A stretch of 64,000 nucleotides of DNA from Panacagrimonas perspica (GCF_004364935.1 NZ_SOBT01000008.1:558001-622000), one strand, 5' to 3'. Positions 42,901 through 50,664 are shown, numbered from the stretch's first letter. The notes: generated by a model from the letters alone, not told the origin. Numbers and translations are program-made.

Positions 42901-44614
42901 GGCTGGTCAGCGTCAGGATGCGCTTGGGCACCAGCCCCTGCTTCATCGCCTGCTCGGCATTGACCTTGTTGAATGGATGGGTGCCGCCGAGCAGTTCGTA
43001 CGTCACGCAGGCCAGCGCGTAGAGATCGTCCTGCGGCTCCGGATCGCGGCCCTGGAGCATTTCAAGACTGGCGTACGCAGGTGTCAGTGCGCCCAGCGTG
43101 CCGGCATCGAAAACAGTCTGTTCGCCGACGGAGTCCGATCGCTGCTTGCCGGCGCGAGCGATACCGAAGTCGAACACCTTGGGTACGCGTGCCGACGTCA
43201 GCATCACGTTGCCGGGTTTGAAGTCCGAGTGCACCACGCCTTCGCGATGCGCGCGTTCCAGGCCTCGTCCCATGCCTTCGATGATCGGGAAGGCTTCTTC
43301 GATCGGCATGTTCTTGCCGTCGAGACTGCGAATGAGGTTCTTGAGATCCTCACCGTCGACGTACTCCATCGTCATGAAGACGATCGAGCCATCCTTGTCG
43401 AAATCGTAGACGCGCACGATGTTGTCGTGCGCAAGCTGCTGTGACCGGCGCGATTCGCGCTGCAGCGCGATCAGCGAATCAGGATGCTGCCGGAACTCAT
43501 CATTAAGAACCTTGACCGCCACCCGTGGGTTGCGATCACGCGCCTCGATCTTGCGTTCGTCGACGGCGAGGAAAACCACGCCCATGCCGCCGGTTCCGAT
43601 TTTCTTTTCGAGGACGAAGCGATCCTTTAGGCGGGAGCCGACGTCGACTTTTTCCTCGGGAGCATCCGCACTGGCAAGCTTGCGCCAGGAGCGCGCGCTC
43701 CCGCTGCTGGCCCCGCTGGTACTGCTGCCGGTCTGCGATCCCGTCCGCGAGCCCGTGTGCGACCCGGTGACCGAGTCCGGCACAGGGGAGGCGGGAGGCC
43801 GTTCAGTCGTCGGGCGCTTGTCGGCAGGCAGCAGGCGAGTGCCGTCCACGCTGAACTGACCGGAACGCGCCATCTGCGTGGCGTCGTCGTACGGGGGCGG
43901 CGGCGTGGGCGGGACGACGGGAGGGACCGGCGGGGTCGGCGTCGCGGGCGGCACCGAGCGCGGGCTGACCATGCGCGTCGCATCGTTGTTGCCCGGCGGC
44001 GAGGCCATCACGGTGGCGTCGGCCGGAGGTGTGGGGGGACGCGGCGGCGGGCGCGTTCCTGTCTGCGTCGTCGTGGAAGGCGGTGTCGTGGGGGGCGGCG
44101 GCGCTGCTGGCGGCCGTGAACCCGTCTGCGTCGTGGTGGACGACGGCTGCGCAGGAGGACGAGGTCCCGTCCCTGTCGCGGTCGACGATGGTCCTGGCGT
44201 CGGCGGGGCGGCTGGCGGCGGCGAGGGCGGCTTGGGCGTGGGCAGCAACGAGACAGGACTGATGATCGTCCCGCCCATCGGGTCGTAATCTTCGTCCTCG
44301 TCGGGCGCGGCCGGCGGGGTCGGGGGCGTCGGCGCGACGAAAAATACCGTGCGATCTTGCGGCGTCGGCGGTGTAGCCGCCGGCGCGCTGGGTCGCGCGG
44401 CCGGGGCGCTTTGCAGTTCCGCGAGCTTGGTCTTCACGGCGCGATGAAGGCGCGGGTCGACGTTGTTTTCGCGTAGCAGTACGTCGAGATCCTCGATCTC
44501 GCGCAGATGTTCCTGCGGGTCGATCTTGCCGCGCCCGTTGATCTGGGTGACGAGGTCACCCAGGCTCAGTCGGCCGAGGCGAACGTCATCGAGCCATTGG
44601 CGAATCTTGGTCAT
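39953..44614 (-). CDS. ppkA: PpkA-type membrane Ser/Thr kinase with C-terminal formylglycine-generating-enzyme-like domain
   Basis: At 1553 residues it is very long. Residues 1-67 are helical; 70-310 are Pro/Thr low complexity. The kinase domain (about 333-600) has GTGGMGVV (340-347), VAVK with Lys368, DFG (482-484) and the catalytic loop VHSDFKPGN, so the usual HRD Arg is Ser463 while Asp464 remains. A transmembrane helix follows at about 609-634. Then come some 700 residues of helical, coiled-coil-like periplasmic sequence and a PT repeat near 1340-1375. The end is a SUMF1/FGE-like domain with RLPTEAEWKHAA and GFRLVRELD. PpkA phosphorylates Fha to switch on the T6SS. The absent Arg makes an RD-independent kinase. 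It begins 7 bases after pppA. Confidence 0.92.
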   Translation of the reverse strand: MTKIRQWLDDVRLGRLSLGDLVTQINGRGKIDPQEHLREIEDLDVLLRENNVDPRLHRAVKTKLAELQSAPAARPSAPAATPPTPQDRTVFFVAPTPPTPPAAPDEDEDYDPMGGTIISPVSLLPTPKPPSPPPAAPPTPGPSSTATGTGPRPPAQPSSTTTQTGSRPPAAPPPPTTPPSTTTQTGTRPPPRPPTPPADATVMASPPGNNDATRMVSPRSVPPATPTPPVPPVVPPTPPPPYDDATQMARSGQFSVDGTRLLPADKRPTTERPPASPVPDSVTGSHTGSRTGSQTGSSTSGASSGSARSWRKLASADAPEEKVDVGSRLKDRFVLEKKIGTGGMGVVFLAVDERKIEARDRNPRVAVKVLNDEFRQHPDSLIALQRESRRSQQLAHDNIVRVYDFDKDGSIVFMTMEYVDGEDLKNLIRSLDGKNMPIEEAFPIIEGMGRGLERAHREGVVHSDFKPGNVMLTSARVPKVFDFGIARAGKQRSDSVGEQTVFDAGTLGALTPAYASLEMLQGRDPEPQDDLYALACVTYELLGGTHPFNKVNAEQAMKQGLVPKRILTLTSLQWRTLQRGLAFRREDRIATAGEFVEGLRPRTKREKALPLIAMGAGGLVALIFLIWMVVALVYGSKVRSVEKCLGNSECADAAVLVERLGKIDPDDQKRIRDERRDEIKGIFYGSLARHWNPKQGRYDYNKAKTIVDLAVSQYGSDSAWVNDLRDGLEADRNTQLSSLNDDFSKQIDVGLFKNSADDGSALLSILAAVRVIDPSQPLLKDGRIIQGFERGIRESLSDPQLEPSAQVATALKRIELARGYLSPSALKPLEADVETRREQIASMADDEQRLAAARAQRKQRIDAVAALLNAAADTSEWRTRIRDAWLAARESVGEDDADLRKLGSSLGNMLLAQSSASQRSDSLESAAESARLGLELLPNDERLERQLRAVSAASDQRISQAATEADRLRLNLARIDQLIGRPAATTAWINEVDNAFKTVAGKADAGSVDSRREAFAQAIEKTVSETIDAGDFVRAEPLAARAAVIGAGDARLVALPGKVEEGRRKAQASQIANLDNLIRQKSFTPEWQKAVDNALAATKGMSDPTLPQLIESLGAAYGERIDKLGQEKSYAAARQLAEAGAKRAPQSTSLRAARARFEELERQDGATREQQQKKFKIEELERTIALKSAAAELPDAISALQQLRKLEPENNYANTEGPKQIAEGAFKLADRFAAKNDYDSALKTVERGLAVLRTSALLAARERYEVAGCGADLERETRRRGSITDGRRGQCIAVVKKSDQGLYAKYRALETGAPAPTPTPTPTPTPTPVPTPSPTPVPLPTPTPGPNAASGPDPCKKSFSGHGTRSRGQCTDPLLGDKGPTIVVVAGMGTFGITQMEISNLHYAMYCRATGSCSAPGGDSLLPATRVGANDARNFAKWISTATGRRYRLPTEAEWKHAATQGGQDPLVEGYCRVMQGDKVITTAPRQVNAGVMNGWGLVNTVGNVREIVDNGGSFVAVGGSYVDEPRDCDADARRAFSGPDEATGFRLVRELD

Positions 44615-44621
44615 GCGCGGC

Positions 44622-45338
44622 TCAGGCCTCGACCCTCACGACGACCGCCGTGATGTTGTCGCGTGCGCCGCGCGCCAGGCAGGTGTCCACCAGCTTGTCG
44701 GCGATCTCCTTGACCTGCACCGGCTTGGCGAGCTCGCTGGCGATCTCCTGGTCCGTCATTTCCTTGGTGATCCCGTCGGAGCACAACAGGAAGACGTCGT
44801 GCGGCTTCGCCTCCGCCACCGACCACTCGACCACCAAGTTCTGTTCGGCGCCGACTGCCCGCACCAGTGCGGCGGCTTGCGCGTTGCTCTGCAGGTCGGC
44901 GGCCGTGAACTGGCCGGTGGAAATCATCTCGCGCGCCTGGTTGTGATCGATCGTGAGCTGTCGCAGGCCGGTGCCGTCGAGCTGGTAGATGCGGCTGTCG
45001 CCAGCCCAGGCACAAAGCATGTAGTGGCCCGCGTCGGCCAGCACGCAGGCGGTCGAGCCGACCATCTGCAGGCGATGGGTCTGGGCGTAGTGGATGAGTT
45101 CGGCATTGGCGGCTGCGAGCGCGTCATCCACGTGGTCCACATAGTCGACGACCCGCGGCGCACGCACGAGTTGGCGCAGGTGCCGGACGATGGCCTGGCT
45201 CGCGACGTCTCCCGCCTCGTGCCCGCCCATGCCGTCTGCTACCGCCCACAGCCGATTGTCGGGATCGTCGAGATAGGAGTCCTCATTGTGCTGGCGCACC
45301 GTTCCTCGATCGGATCTTCCGTACGAACTCGTCAGCAA
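44622..45338 (-). CDS. pppA: PP2C-type Ser/Thr phosphatase PppA
   Basis: The 238-residue protein has the PP2C metal-binding motifs RQHNEDSYLDD, VADGMGGHEAGD, AWAGDSRIY, LLCSDGITKEM and ARDNITAVVV, all with their Asp residues. It should oppose the adjacent kinase by dephosphorylating Fha, which turns the T6SS off. The likely start is TTG at 45338, with a GGGGG site eight bases upstream; no ATG fits the frame. It opens the T6SS run on this strand, and promoter elements could lie in the 132 bases before it, although I could not identify them. Confidence 0.95.
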   Translation of the reverse strand: MLTSSYGRSDRGTVRQHNEDSYLDDPDNRLWAVADGMGGHEAGDVASQAIVRHLRQLVRAPRVVDYVDHVDDALAAANAELIHYAQTHRLQMVGSTACVLADAGHYMLCAWAGDSRIYQLDGTGLRQLTIDHNQAREMISTGQFTAADLQSNAQAAALVRAVGAEQNLVVEWSVAEAKPHDVFLLCSDGITKEMTDQEIASELAKPVQVKEIADKLVDTCLARGARDNITAVVVRVEA

Positions 45339-45470
45339 AAAGGCCCCCAGCCGTATGCCTTCATTGGTATGCGGGTGAAGCTAACACTCGCGGTCGCGAC
45401 TTCCAAGGCTCGATGATGCTCGACATCACACTCTGCACCCGGGTCACGTCTCCGGCGAGCCGGGACGCGA

Positions 45471-45884
45471 TCAGCCGAGACGCTTGAGGCCCGTGTTGAT
45501 CGCCTGCTTGAGTACGAATCCAAGAACAGATCCCGCCAACGGAAGCGCCGAGTCGAACTCGATCGTCCACTCCACACGGCTGCCGGAGCCGGCGCCTGCG
45601 GAAAACTCGATGTGCCCGCGATGGTTCTTGATCGGAAAGCCGCCGCGCGTGATGCGGTAGTCGATCGATTCGTTCGGCGCGAGGGCGGTCACGGTCTCCT
45701 CGATGCCTAGCGGGCCGGGGCCGATCTTGCGCACCGAGCCCACGCCGTTGGGTTCGGTCTGCCCGTCGCGGATGCGCCGCACGGGGACGCCGAAAACCGT
45801 GCCGAGCCGGTTGTGATCCGCCAGAGCGGCGAACAGGTCGGAGAGGGACAGGCGCGAGTCGTAGGTGATGTCGATGCGATGCAT
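45471..45884 (-). CDS. SRPBCC (START-like) family protein
   Basis: I use the ATG at 45884 (MHRIDITYDSRLS), giving 137 residues. The sequence shows the SRPBCC pattern: LFAALADHNRLGTVFGVPVRRI, GSVRKIGPGPLGIEETVTALAPNESIDYRIT, HIEFSAGAGSGSRVEWTIEFDS and a long final helix. These proteins bind small hydrophobic ligands in a helix-grip fold. It lies on the T6SS strand 132 bases upstream of pppA, but its link to secretion is only positional and it is probably an ordinary chromosomal gene at the locus border. Confidence 0.8.
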   Translation of the reverse strand: MHRIDITYDSRLSLSDLFAALADHNRLGTVFGVPVRRIRDGQTEPNGVGSVRKIGPGPLGIEETVTALAPNESIDYRITRGGFPIKNHRGHIEFSAGAGSGSRVEWTIEFDSALPLAGSVLGFVLKQAINTGLKRLG

Positions 45885-46420
45885 GGCGATTGGGAAGGTG
45901 CGAGGACGGCGGAGCGTGATCGCAGGCGGGAGGCTGCGCAAGAGCCGGATGCACGCGCTGGCTTATGCGAGGTCCGGCCGGTCTACCGACAGGTGCAATT
46001 CCACCCTCGTTCCGGGGGACAGCGCAGCTCAGGGCACGGCTGCCCAGAGGCCTCGGGTCCACCGGCGGATGTTGCTCATGCCACGACGCCTCGCGGCGAT
46101 GGCCTGGTCCATTGGCATATGGAAGGAAAGTGCGACCGGGTGGCCAAGGCTCTGTGCTGTGGCGGTCGATTCCGACGCGAGCAGACCTCCGGTTTGGCTG
46201 CATATGGCGCGCACACGACCCGAGCCTCGCGGTGGCCAGTCCCTGTCACCCTCGGAAGGTGAAGTTCGCCGGCTGGCTCTCCAACTAGCCGAGGGCAAGA
46301 AACGACGTAGAGGCCGTTGACATGCTGGGGGTATAAGCCAAACTCGCGCGCATTGCGGCTCAGCGTGACCATGCCCCGTAATGTTGGACCCGCCGGCTTG
46401 GCATTTCATTTGAGATAAAT
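45885..46420. other. Gap without a convincing gene at the island border
   Basis: Several short frames are open here on both strands, but none has a ribosome site together with a recognisable product. The stretch separates the high-GC T6SS border from lower-GC accessory DNA, so it may hold one island junction. I found no copy of the ssrA 3' end here by eye. Confidence 0.5.
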
Positions 46421-46927
46421 ATGGGCAAGTTGTCTTTCGTGATCGCAGGGGTGGTTGTGGCCTTGGGCGTGGCAGCGGTCTATCTGCCGATGGCTGACTC
46501 GGATAGTTATCCCGAATGCATGGCCCAAGACGGTAAAGGCGCCGACGCGACGCGGCTGAAAGCGGTATCCATTGCGTGTGAACGCCGTTTTCCTTATGAG
46601 CGCGAGCTGACCAGAGGCGAAGACGTTGGCGGAGCTGTGGACTCCCGATGGGAGCGTGATGCCAAGGATGAGCCGTTCCTCAAAATTACGAGGAATACAA
46701 GCGAATTCAGATTGCTCAGAGCGAACGCAAAAGCGTCGTGGCTTGCCTGCGACAAAGGAGCTTTCTCGTTCATGGACACGAAAAAGCCCGTCGAATTCAC
46801 GGTCTTTTTCAACCGCGAGGGAACGGAAGCTCACTTCGAAGGGCCAGCGCTGAAAATGAGCGGCTGCCGGATCATGACGAGGCTATGGGTGATTCGAGAC
46901 AATTACCGTCCCGATCCTTCCCCGTAA
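46421..46927 (+). CDS. Hypothetical membrane-anchored or exported protein
   Basis: The 168-residue product begins with a hydrophobic segment (LSFVIAGVVVALGVAAVYL), an anchor or signal. A Cys-containing motif (YPECMAQDG, then IACERRFPYE) follows, then a globular charged part with two more Cys (WLACDKG, SGCRIM). The spacing of the first Cys pair recalls small envelope proteins with an xxAC(R/E)xxFP motif, but I cannot name a family. Its base composition is clearly less GC-rich than the T6SS genes, which suggests transfer. It stands alone on the + strand between the T6SS border and the IS remnant. Only a weak ribosome site is visible. Confidence 0.55.
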   Translation: MGKLSFVIAGVVVALGVAAVYLPMADSDSYPECMAQDGKGADATRLKAVSIACERRFPYERELTRGEDVGGAVDSRWERDAKDEPFLKITRNTSEFRLLRANAKASWLACDKGAFSFMDTKKPVEFTVFFNREGTEAHFEGPALKMSGCRIMTRLWVIRDNYRPDPSP

Positions 46928-47253
46928 GCTTGAGAAGCGCTCACTGTTCGGGTCCGACGAAGGCAGCTTCTGTTTGCGCGCAAAGGAAGTCGGGGGAAAG
47001 CAGAACGTCCTCCCCGGGAAACTTGTTGGCAAGCCTCTCTTGATGTGATGTGCGGAGGGCGACACCTGACATCGGTGCTTCCACTTTCCCGGGTCCGGAT
47101 CTTTCCCGTCGCCGCGATACTTACCCCGTACTGGCGGGGCAGTACCATCTCAAAATGAGGTGTTGAGGCAGTTGCTTTGGCCGGAGCTGCCTCTTGTCCT
47201 GAAGTCGCGCAATGGAGTTGACCGGATACCGCGGACGGATTTGGATTTGATTC
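46928..47253. other. Gap with a small hairpin and the probable right end of the IS remnant
   Basis: No gene is supported. A short hairpin, GTACTG-GCGGGG-CAGTAC, lies at 47128-47145. The stretch from about 47155 to 47253 is the 3' flank of the transposase and starts with TGAGGTGTTGAGGCAG, which could be the outer inverted repeat of the IS, but the partner end is missing and cannot confirm it. Confidence 0.4.
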
Positions 47254-47757
47254 TCAAGCGGTGACGGCGATGGTGTTGGATGTGGTTGGCGTTGGGGTTG
47301 CGTATCTCCTTTCGTAGTTGATCGGTGATTGATGGCCCAGGCCGGAGTGGCGGCGTCGCGGGTTGTACCAGCCCTCGATCCAGGTGAAGAGCGCGGTGCG
47401 TGCCTCGGCTTTTGATTTGAAGCTGCGCCGGTCGATCAGTTCGCATTCCAGGCTGGCGAAGAAGCTCTCGGCCATGGCGTTGTCGTAGGCGTCGCCGACC
47501 GTTCCCATCGAAGGCCGCACGCCCATCTTCCTGCAGCGCTCGCCGAAGGCGATGCTGGTGTACTGGCTGCCCTGATCGCTGTGGTGGATCACCTCGGCGG
47601 GTCGGCGCTGCTCGATGGCCATGTTGAGCGCCGCCAGAACCAGATCCGAGGTCATCTGCTCGCCGATCGACCAGCCGACCACACGTCGGCTCCAGGCATC
47701 AAGGACCATCGCCAGGTACAGGAAGCCGGCCCAGGTCGGCACATAGGTCATGTCGGC
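47155..47757 (-). mobile_element. Truncated IS3-family insertion sequence
   Basis: Only the 3' part of the element is present: the transposase catalytic core (47254-47757) and about 100 bases of 3' flank. The left inverted repeat, OrfA and the frameshift region are gone, replaced by the alpA-like 5' end. The element cannot move by itself in this form. The boundary at 47155 is a guess. Confidence 0.6.
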
Positions 47758-47937
47758 GATCCAATCCGACACGTCGCTGTTGACCCATCCAACCGAGCGA
47801 CTGCTGCCGAGGCGAATGGGCTTTGCGAACGAACCCTCCGCGACTGCGGCATAAAGAGCCGATCGGCAAAGGCCCGTCCGAGCTTGGACTTCCTTGCGAC
47901 GAAGGATGGAAAGTGCTTCTTGGAGTTCCTTGGCCAT
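47254..47937 (-). CDS. In-frame fusion of an AlpA-type regulator to an IS3-family transposase core
   Basis: Residues 1-60 are an AlpA/excisionase-like winged-helix regulator (LRRKEVQARTGLCRSALYAAV, then RLGSSRSVGWVNSDVSDWI). Residues 61-227 are the DDE integrase core of an IS3-family OrfB: ADMTYVPTWAGFLYLAMVLD, HHSDQGSQY, AYDNAMAESFF, then the C-terminal NPRRRHSGLG. The acidic triad is Asp62, Asp121, Glu157, with exactly 35 residues between the last two, the IS3 hallmark. OrfA and the OrfB N-terminal helices are absent. The ATG at 47937 has a good AAGGAGC site. The join (about 47755-47760) falls where both families have a Trp-x-Ala-Asp-like stretch, so deletion by short homology is likely. 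Confidence 0.75.
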   Translation of the reverse strand: MAKELQEALSILRRKEVQARTGLCRSALYAAVAEGSFAKPIRLGSSRSVGWVNSDVSDWIADMTYVPTWAGFLYLAMVLDAWSRRVVGWSIGEQMTSDLVLAALNMAIEQRRPAEVIHHSDQGSQYTSIAFGERCRKMGVRPSMGTVGDAYDNAMAESFFASLECELIDRRSFKSKAEARTALFTWIEGWYNPRRRHSGLGHQSPINYERRYATPTPTTSNTIAVTA

Positions 47938-48078
47938 GTAGTGCGCTCCTTGATGCGCAGTGGAATCACATGGTCATTCCAAAGAATTTCGATACGAGGC
48001 GAAATCCCGTCAGCTTCAAGGCGTTTACGCGTGCAACGTAACGGTTACGTTTGCCAGCACACGGGTCATGGGACGAAG

Positions 48079-48543
48079 TTACTCTTTTTTTTCCTTCAAC
48101 CACTCGTACACGGTCACCTGAGCTCGCGTCGGACTAAGGCGGATATTTCTCCGCTTCGCTTCGTCAATCACCCAAGGAGCGAGTTCGTGCGAAGCAGAAT
48201 GGGCGCTTTTCCATTGACGTTCCGCGAACTTTCTCTTGACGACTTCTTTCAGCTCTCGATTCGCTCGGTGACGAGCATTAGCGCCACTTCGAGAAAAATC
48301 GGAACCATGCCGTTGAAGTTGTCCTTCTAGCCCGCCAACTAAACCAAGAGTCCGATCGACACCACTATCTGGGTACACCCCGAGAGACAGGCGCTTCTCC
48401 TTTCCCCCCACGCGGTACTTGAATCGCCACCACTTGCCGCCGCTATCTGCTACCTCCAAATACAAGCCCTTTTGATCGCTTAGCCGGTATGCCTTGGCGC
48501 GAGGTTTGGCGGCTTTGATAGCAGTGTCGGTGAGAGGGGGCAT
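48079..48543 (-). pseudogene. Remnant of a tyrosine integrase (N-terminal arm-binding domain only)
   Basis: From the ATG at 48543, residues 1-59 are a clean DUF4102 arm-type DNA-binding domain of a phage/ICE integrase (PPLTDTAIKAAKPRAKAYRL, DQKGLYLEVADSGGKWWRFKY, GKEKRLSLGVYPD). After YPD the family pattern stops, and an unrelated 95-residue Arg/Lys-rich sequence follows to the stop; the catalytic domain is absent. The join is near 48366. The tail (RELKEVVKRKFAERQW, SPTRAQVTVYEWL) may come from another island gene. The gene is read away from the 3' end of ssrA, 165 bases off, the normal place for an integrase using that attachment site. Confidence 0.75.
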
Positions 48544-48644
48544 TTGGGGGCAACTGCTCAAGGAGTGTCGTCTGTTGCCCCCGAAGTTGCCCCCAGGCAC
48601 ATATCCTGTCAACAAGTCCAGAGACGTCCATGGGAATCTTCACC

Positions 48645-48673
48645 AATAAAAAACCCCTCAATTACGAGGGGTT
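48645..48673 (-). terminator. Rho-independent terminator of ssrA
   Basis: On the minus strand, AACCCCTC-GTAATT-GAGGGGTT (48652-48673) forms an 8-bp stem followed by a run of U residues (A residues at 48646-48653 on the plus strand). It lies 35 bases after the CCA end of the tmRNA. Confidence 0.85.
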
Positions 48674-48707
48674 AGTGAACTTCTATGGATCCTCTTGGAC
48701 CCTCAAT

Positions 48708-49060
48708 TGGTGGAGCTGGCGGGAATCGAACCCGCGTCCGACAACCATCCGCGCCAAAGACCTACATGCTTAGTCTGTCTTTAGTTTTCATCGTCAACTC
48801 CCCGACAGACAGGGATCGTTGACGCCTATCCCCTTGGGATTTTCGTCTCTAGGCGAAGGGCGCGCTTCGAGCTTAGTTGATGAGAGTCGACGGTTGATTC
48901 AGGGGCATCAACACCACCTGGTCAACCGCTCACCGGTTAAGCGGCGAGGGCGTAGTTTGCGTCGTTCGCAACTAGCTTTTTTGCACGGCGTTTAACGAGT
49001 GGCTATGCAACTCGGCATGCACGTTGGGCTTCCAATCACCGTCGAGCCCAGATCAGCCCC
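48708..49060 (-). ncRNA. ssrA: tmRNA (transfer-messenger RNA), one-piece form
   Basis: The 5' end GGGGCTG (49060 downward) pairs with CAGCTCC before ACCA at the 3' end (48708), giving the tRNA-like acceptor stem, and the 3' end carries the T-arm GGTTCGATTCC. The tag frame at 48969-48937 encodes ANDANYALAA followed by TAA. The sequence following the 5' end (GATCTGGGCTCGACGG) is the standard D-arm analogue. tmRNA with SmpB frees stalled ribosomes and tags the nascent chain for proteolysis. At 353 nt it has usual length. Its 3' end is a favourite integration site, and an integrase remnant is adjacent. Encoded CCA is present. Confidence 0.97.
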
Positions 49061-49161
49061 GTGTACAGGCGTAAGACTACCACGCGCGGGCCAAGGTTCC
49101 GGCTGATTGCTTCGATCGATCGATCGAGCGGCCGAGCCCGGCCGCTGGCCGTTCCAGAGCG

Positions 49162-50661
49162 TCAACGCCCCAGCGCGTTCCAGGCGAGGCTCTGCAGAAT
49201 GAGCTGATGCTGGCTCTGCGCCAGAGACCGTCGAGCAGAGATCAGCCCGAGCGCGCTTTCGTGTGCTTCCCGCTGCCCATTCAGCACTTCGATCCAGCTC
49301 CGGTTGCCCGCCTGGTATTGTCGAAGGAAGCTCTCGACCAGCGCTTGTGTGCTGTCAGCGGCCTGCTGCTGCAGAAGGACCTGGCGACTTGCGGAAACCG
49401 TTCGCTGGCGAGCGTCCACCAGGCGTGCGGCGGCGTTGCGCTTGGCCGTCTCGAGGCCCGACTTCGCCGCTTCGGCGCGGGCTTCCTCGGCCTTCTTCTT
49501 CTGCCAGTTCGTGAACGTGCTGCCGACCTGGTACTGCACGACGAGCTGCGGGGTGTCGGCGGTCTCGTCGAACGCGCGGCCATCGTAGTAGTGCCGGTAT
49601 TGCACGGCGATCTCGGGCGAAAGCTGGGCGCGGGCCTGCTTGGCCATCTCGGTCCGCTCCGCGATTCGCGCGGCGGCGATCAGCACGTCGGGGTTGTGCT
49701 CGACGGCCTTGGTCTCGTCGATCGGCAGAATCGACTTCAGCGCAGCGGCGGGGTCGGAGGATTCGACGCGCTGCGGCGAGATCTGCAGCAACTCCTGCAA
49801 TTCGTTCCGGCTTCTGATGAGCTGCAGCTGCACCGATTCCTGTTCGACCTGAGCCTGCTGCACGCGACTCTCGGCCGTGCGGACTTCGGACTCGCGGGCG
49901 ACGCCCTGTTCCTTTCGGCGCAGGATCGTGGCGCGCAATGCATCGAGGGCGTTGATGTAGGCGACGCACTGGTCGGCCTGCTCCTGCGCCTGTGCCATGC
50001 CATGGAAAGCCGCGATCGTTCGCAGGCCCAGGTCCAGACGAACCTTGTCCAGATTGGCGTGTGCGATGACCTCGCGCGCTTCGCTGGCGCGGATCTGCGC
50101 CAGGGTCACGCCGCCGCTCCACAAGGGCAGAGACGCCTGAACGGAGCTGACGGCGCCATCGCCGCTCAGGTTGGTCACGGCCACCGAGGGCAGGAACCCG
50201 CCCCAGCTTCCCGTCACGTCGTAGCCCGCCGCCTGGATGGCCAGCTGGGCTTCGAGGATCTGCGGATTGGCGGCCCATACCTGCTGCAGGGCCTGCGATG
50301 CGGTGAGGACCTGCGGGCTCACGCCGCTCTCGGGTTCGCCGAGCAGGTTGGAGAGCTCGGTTTCCTGCGCGACGGGATACATCGTCGCGGCTGATGATCT
50401 CGCCGCCGGCGAAACCGTGGCACTCGAATCCCTGGCCGCGGGTACTGCGTCTTCCGTCGTCGTCACCTGAGGCGTCGCGATGGGCGCGGCTCCGTCGTCC
50501 GCTGTAGGCGCAGCAGCGGTTTTCGCGTCTGTCGCCACCGCTTCGGTCGAGGTCTGTGCGCCGACGGGTGCAGCCCACGTCAGCGGCAGTAGCAGGACCG
50601 TCAGAGCGATGGCGTTGCGCAGTTTGCGGACGCGGCGAGGCGGGGCAAGTGCAGGAGACAC
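49162..50661 (-). CDS. TolC-family outer-membrane channel of a type I secretion system
   Basis: The 499 residues start with a signal peptide (AIALTVLLLPLTWAAPVGAQ). An Ala/Thr/Pro-rich linker (about 36-105) follows, longer than usual. Then come two OEP repeats: LQQVWAANPQILEAQLAIQAAGYDV and a coiled-coil section with RTAESRVQQAQVEQESVQLQLIRSR, and again AKSGLETAKRNAAARLVDARQRT. It forms the outer-membrane exit duct with the HlyD-like and ABC proteins encoded immediately upstream (3-base gap to the HlyD-like gene). It is closer to LapE/AggA-type channels than to efflux NodT types, judging by context. Confidence 0.9.
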   Translation of the reverse strand: MSPALAPPRRVRKLRNAIALTVLLLPLTWAAPVGAQTSTEAVATDAKTAAAPTADDGAAPIATPQVTTTEDAVPAARDSSATVSPAARSSAATMYPVAQETELSNLLGEPESGVSPQVLTASQALQQVWAANPQILEAQLAIQAAGYDVTGSWGGFLPSVAVTNLSGDGAVSSVQASLPLWSGGVTLAQIRASEAREVIAHANLDKVRLDLGLRTIAAFHGMAQAQEQADQCVAYINALDALRATILRRKEQGVARESEVRTAESRVQQAQVEQESVQLQLIRSRNELQELLQISPQRVESSDPAAALKSILPIDETKAVEHNPDVLIAAARIAERTEMAKQARAQLSPEIAVQYRHYYDGRAFDETADTPQLVVQYQVGSTFTNWQKKKAEEARAEAAKSGLETAKRNAAARLVDARQRTVSASRQVLLQQQAADSTQALVESFLRQYQAGNRSWIEVLNGQREAHESALGLISARRSLAQSQHQLILQSLAWNALGR

Positions 50662-50664
50662 TGA

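Noticed and set aside
4945-45338. Contractile-tail genes as a prophage or R-type pyocin
   Set aside because: Presence of ClpV, TssJKLM and TagF/PpkA/PppA marks this as a T6SS; no capsid, lysis or portal genes are seen.
46029-46409. Open frame of 126 codons on the minus strand in the island border
   Set aside because: Pro/Arg/Ser-rich, no ribosome site and no recognisable motif; treated as non-coding.
49108-49130. Tandem GATC motifs (cgatcgatcgatcg) near the end of the TolC gene
   Set aside because: Only about three to four copies; too short to suggest an origin or methylation-controlled site.
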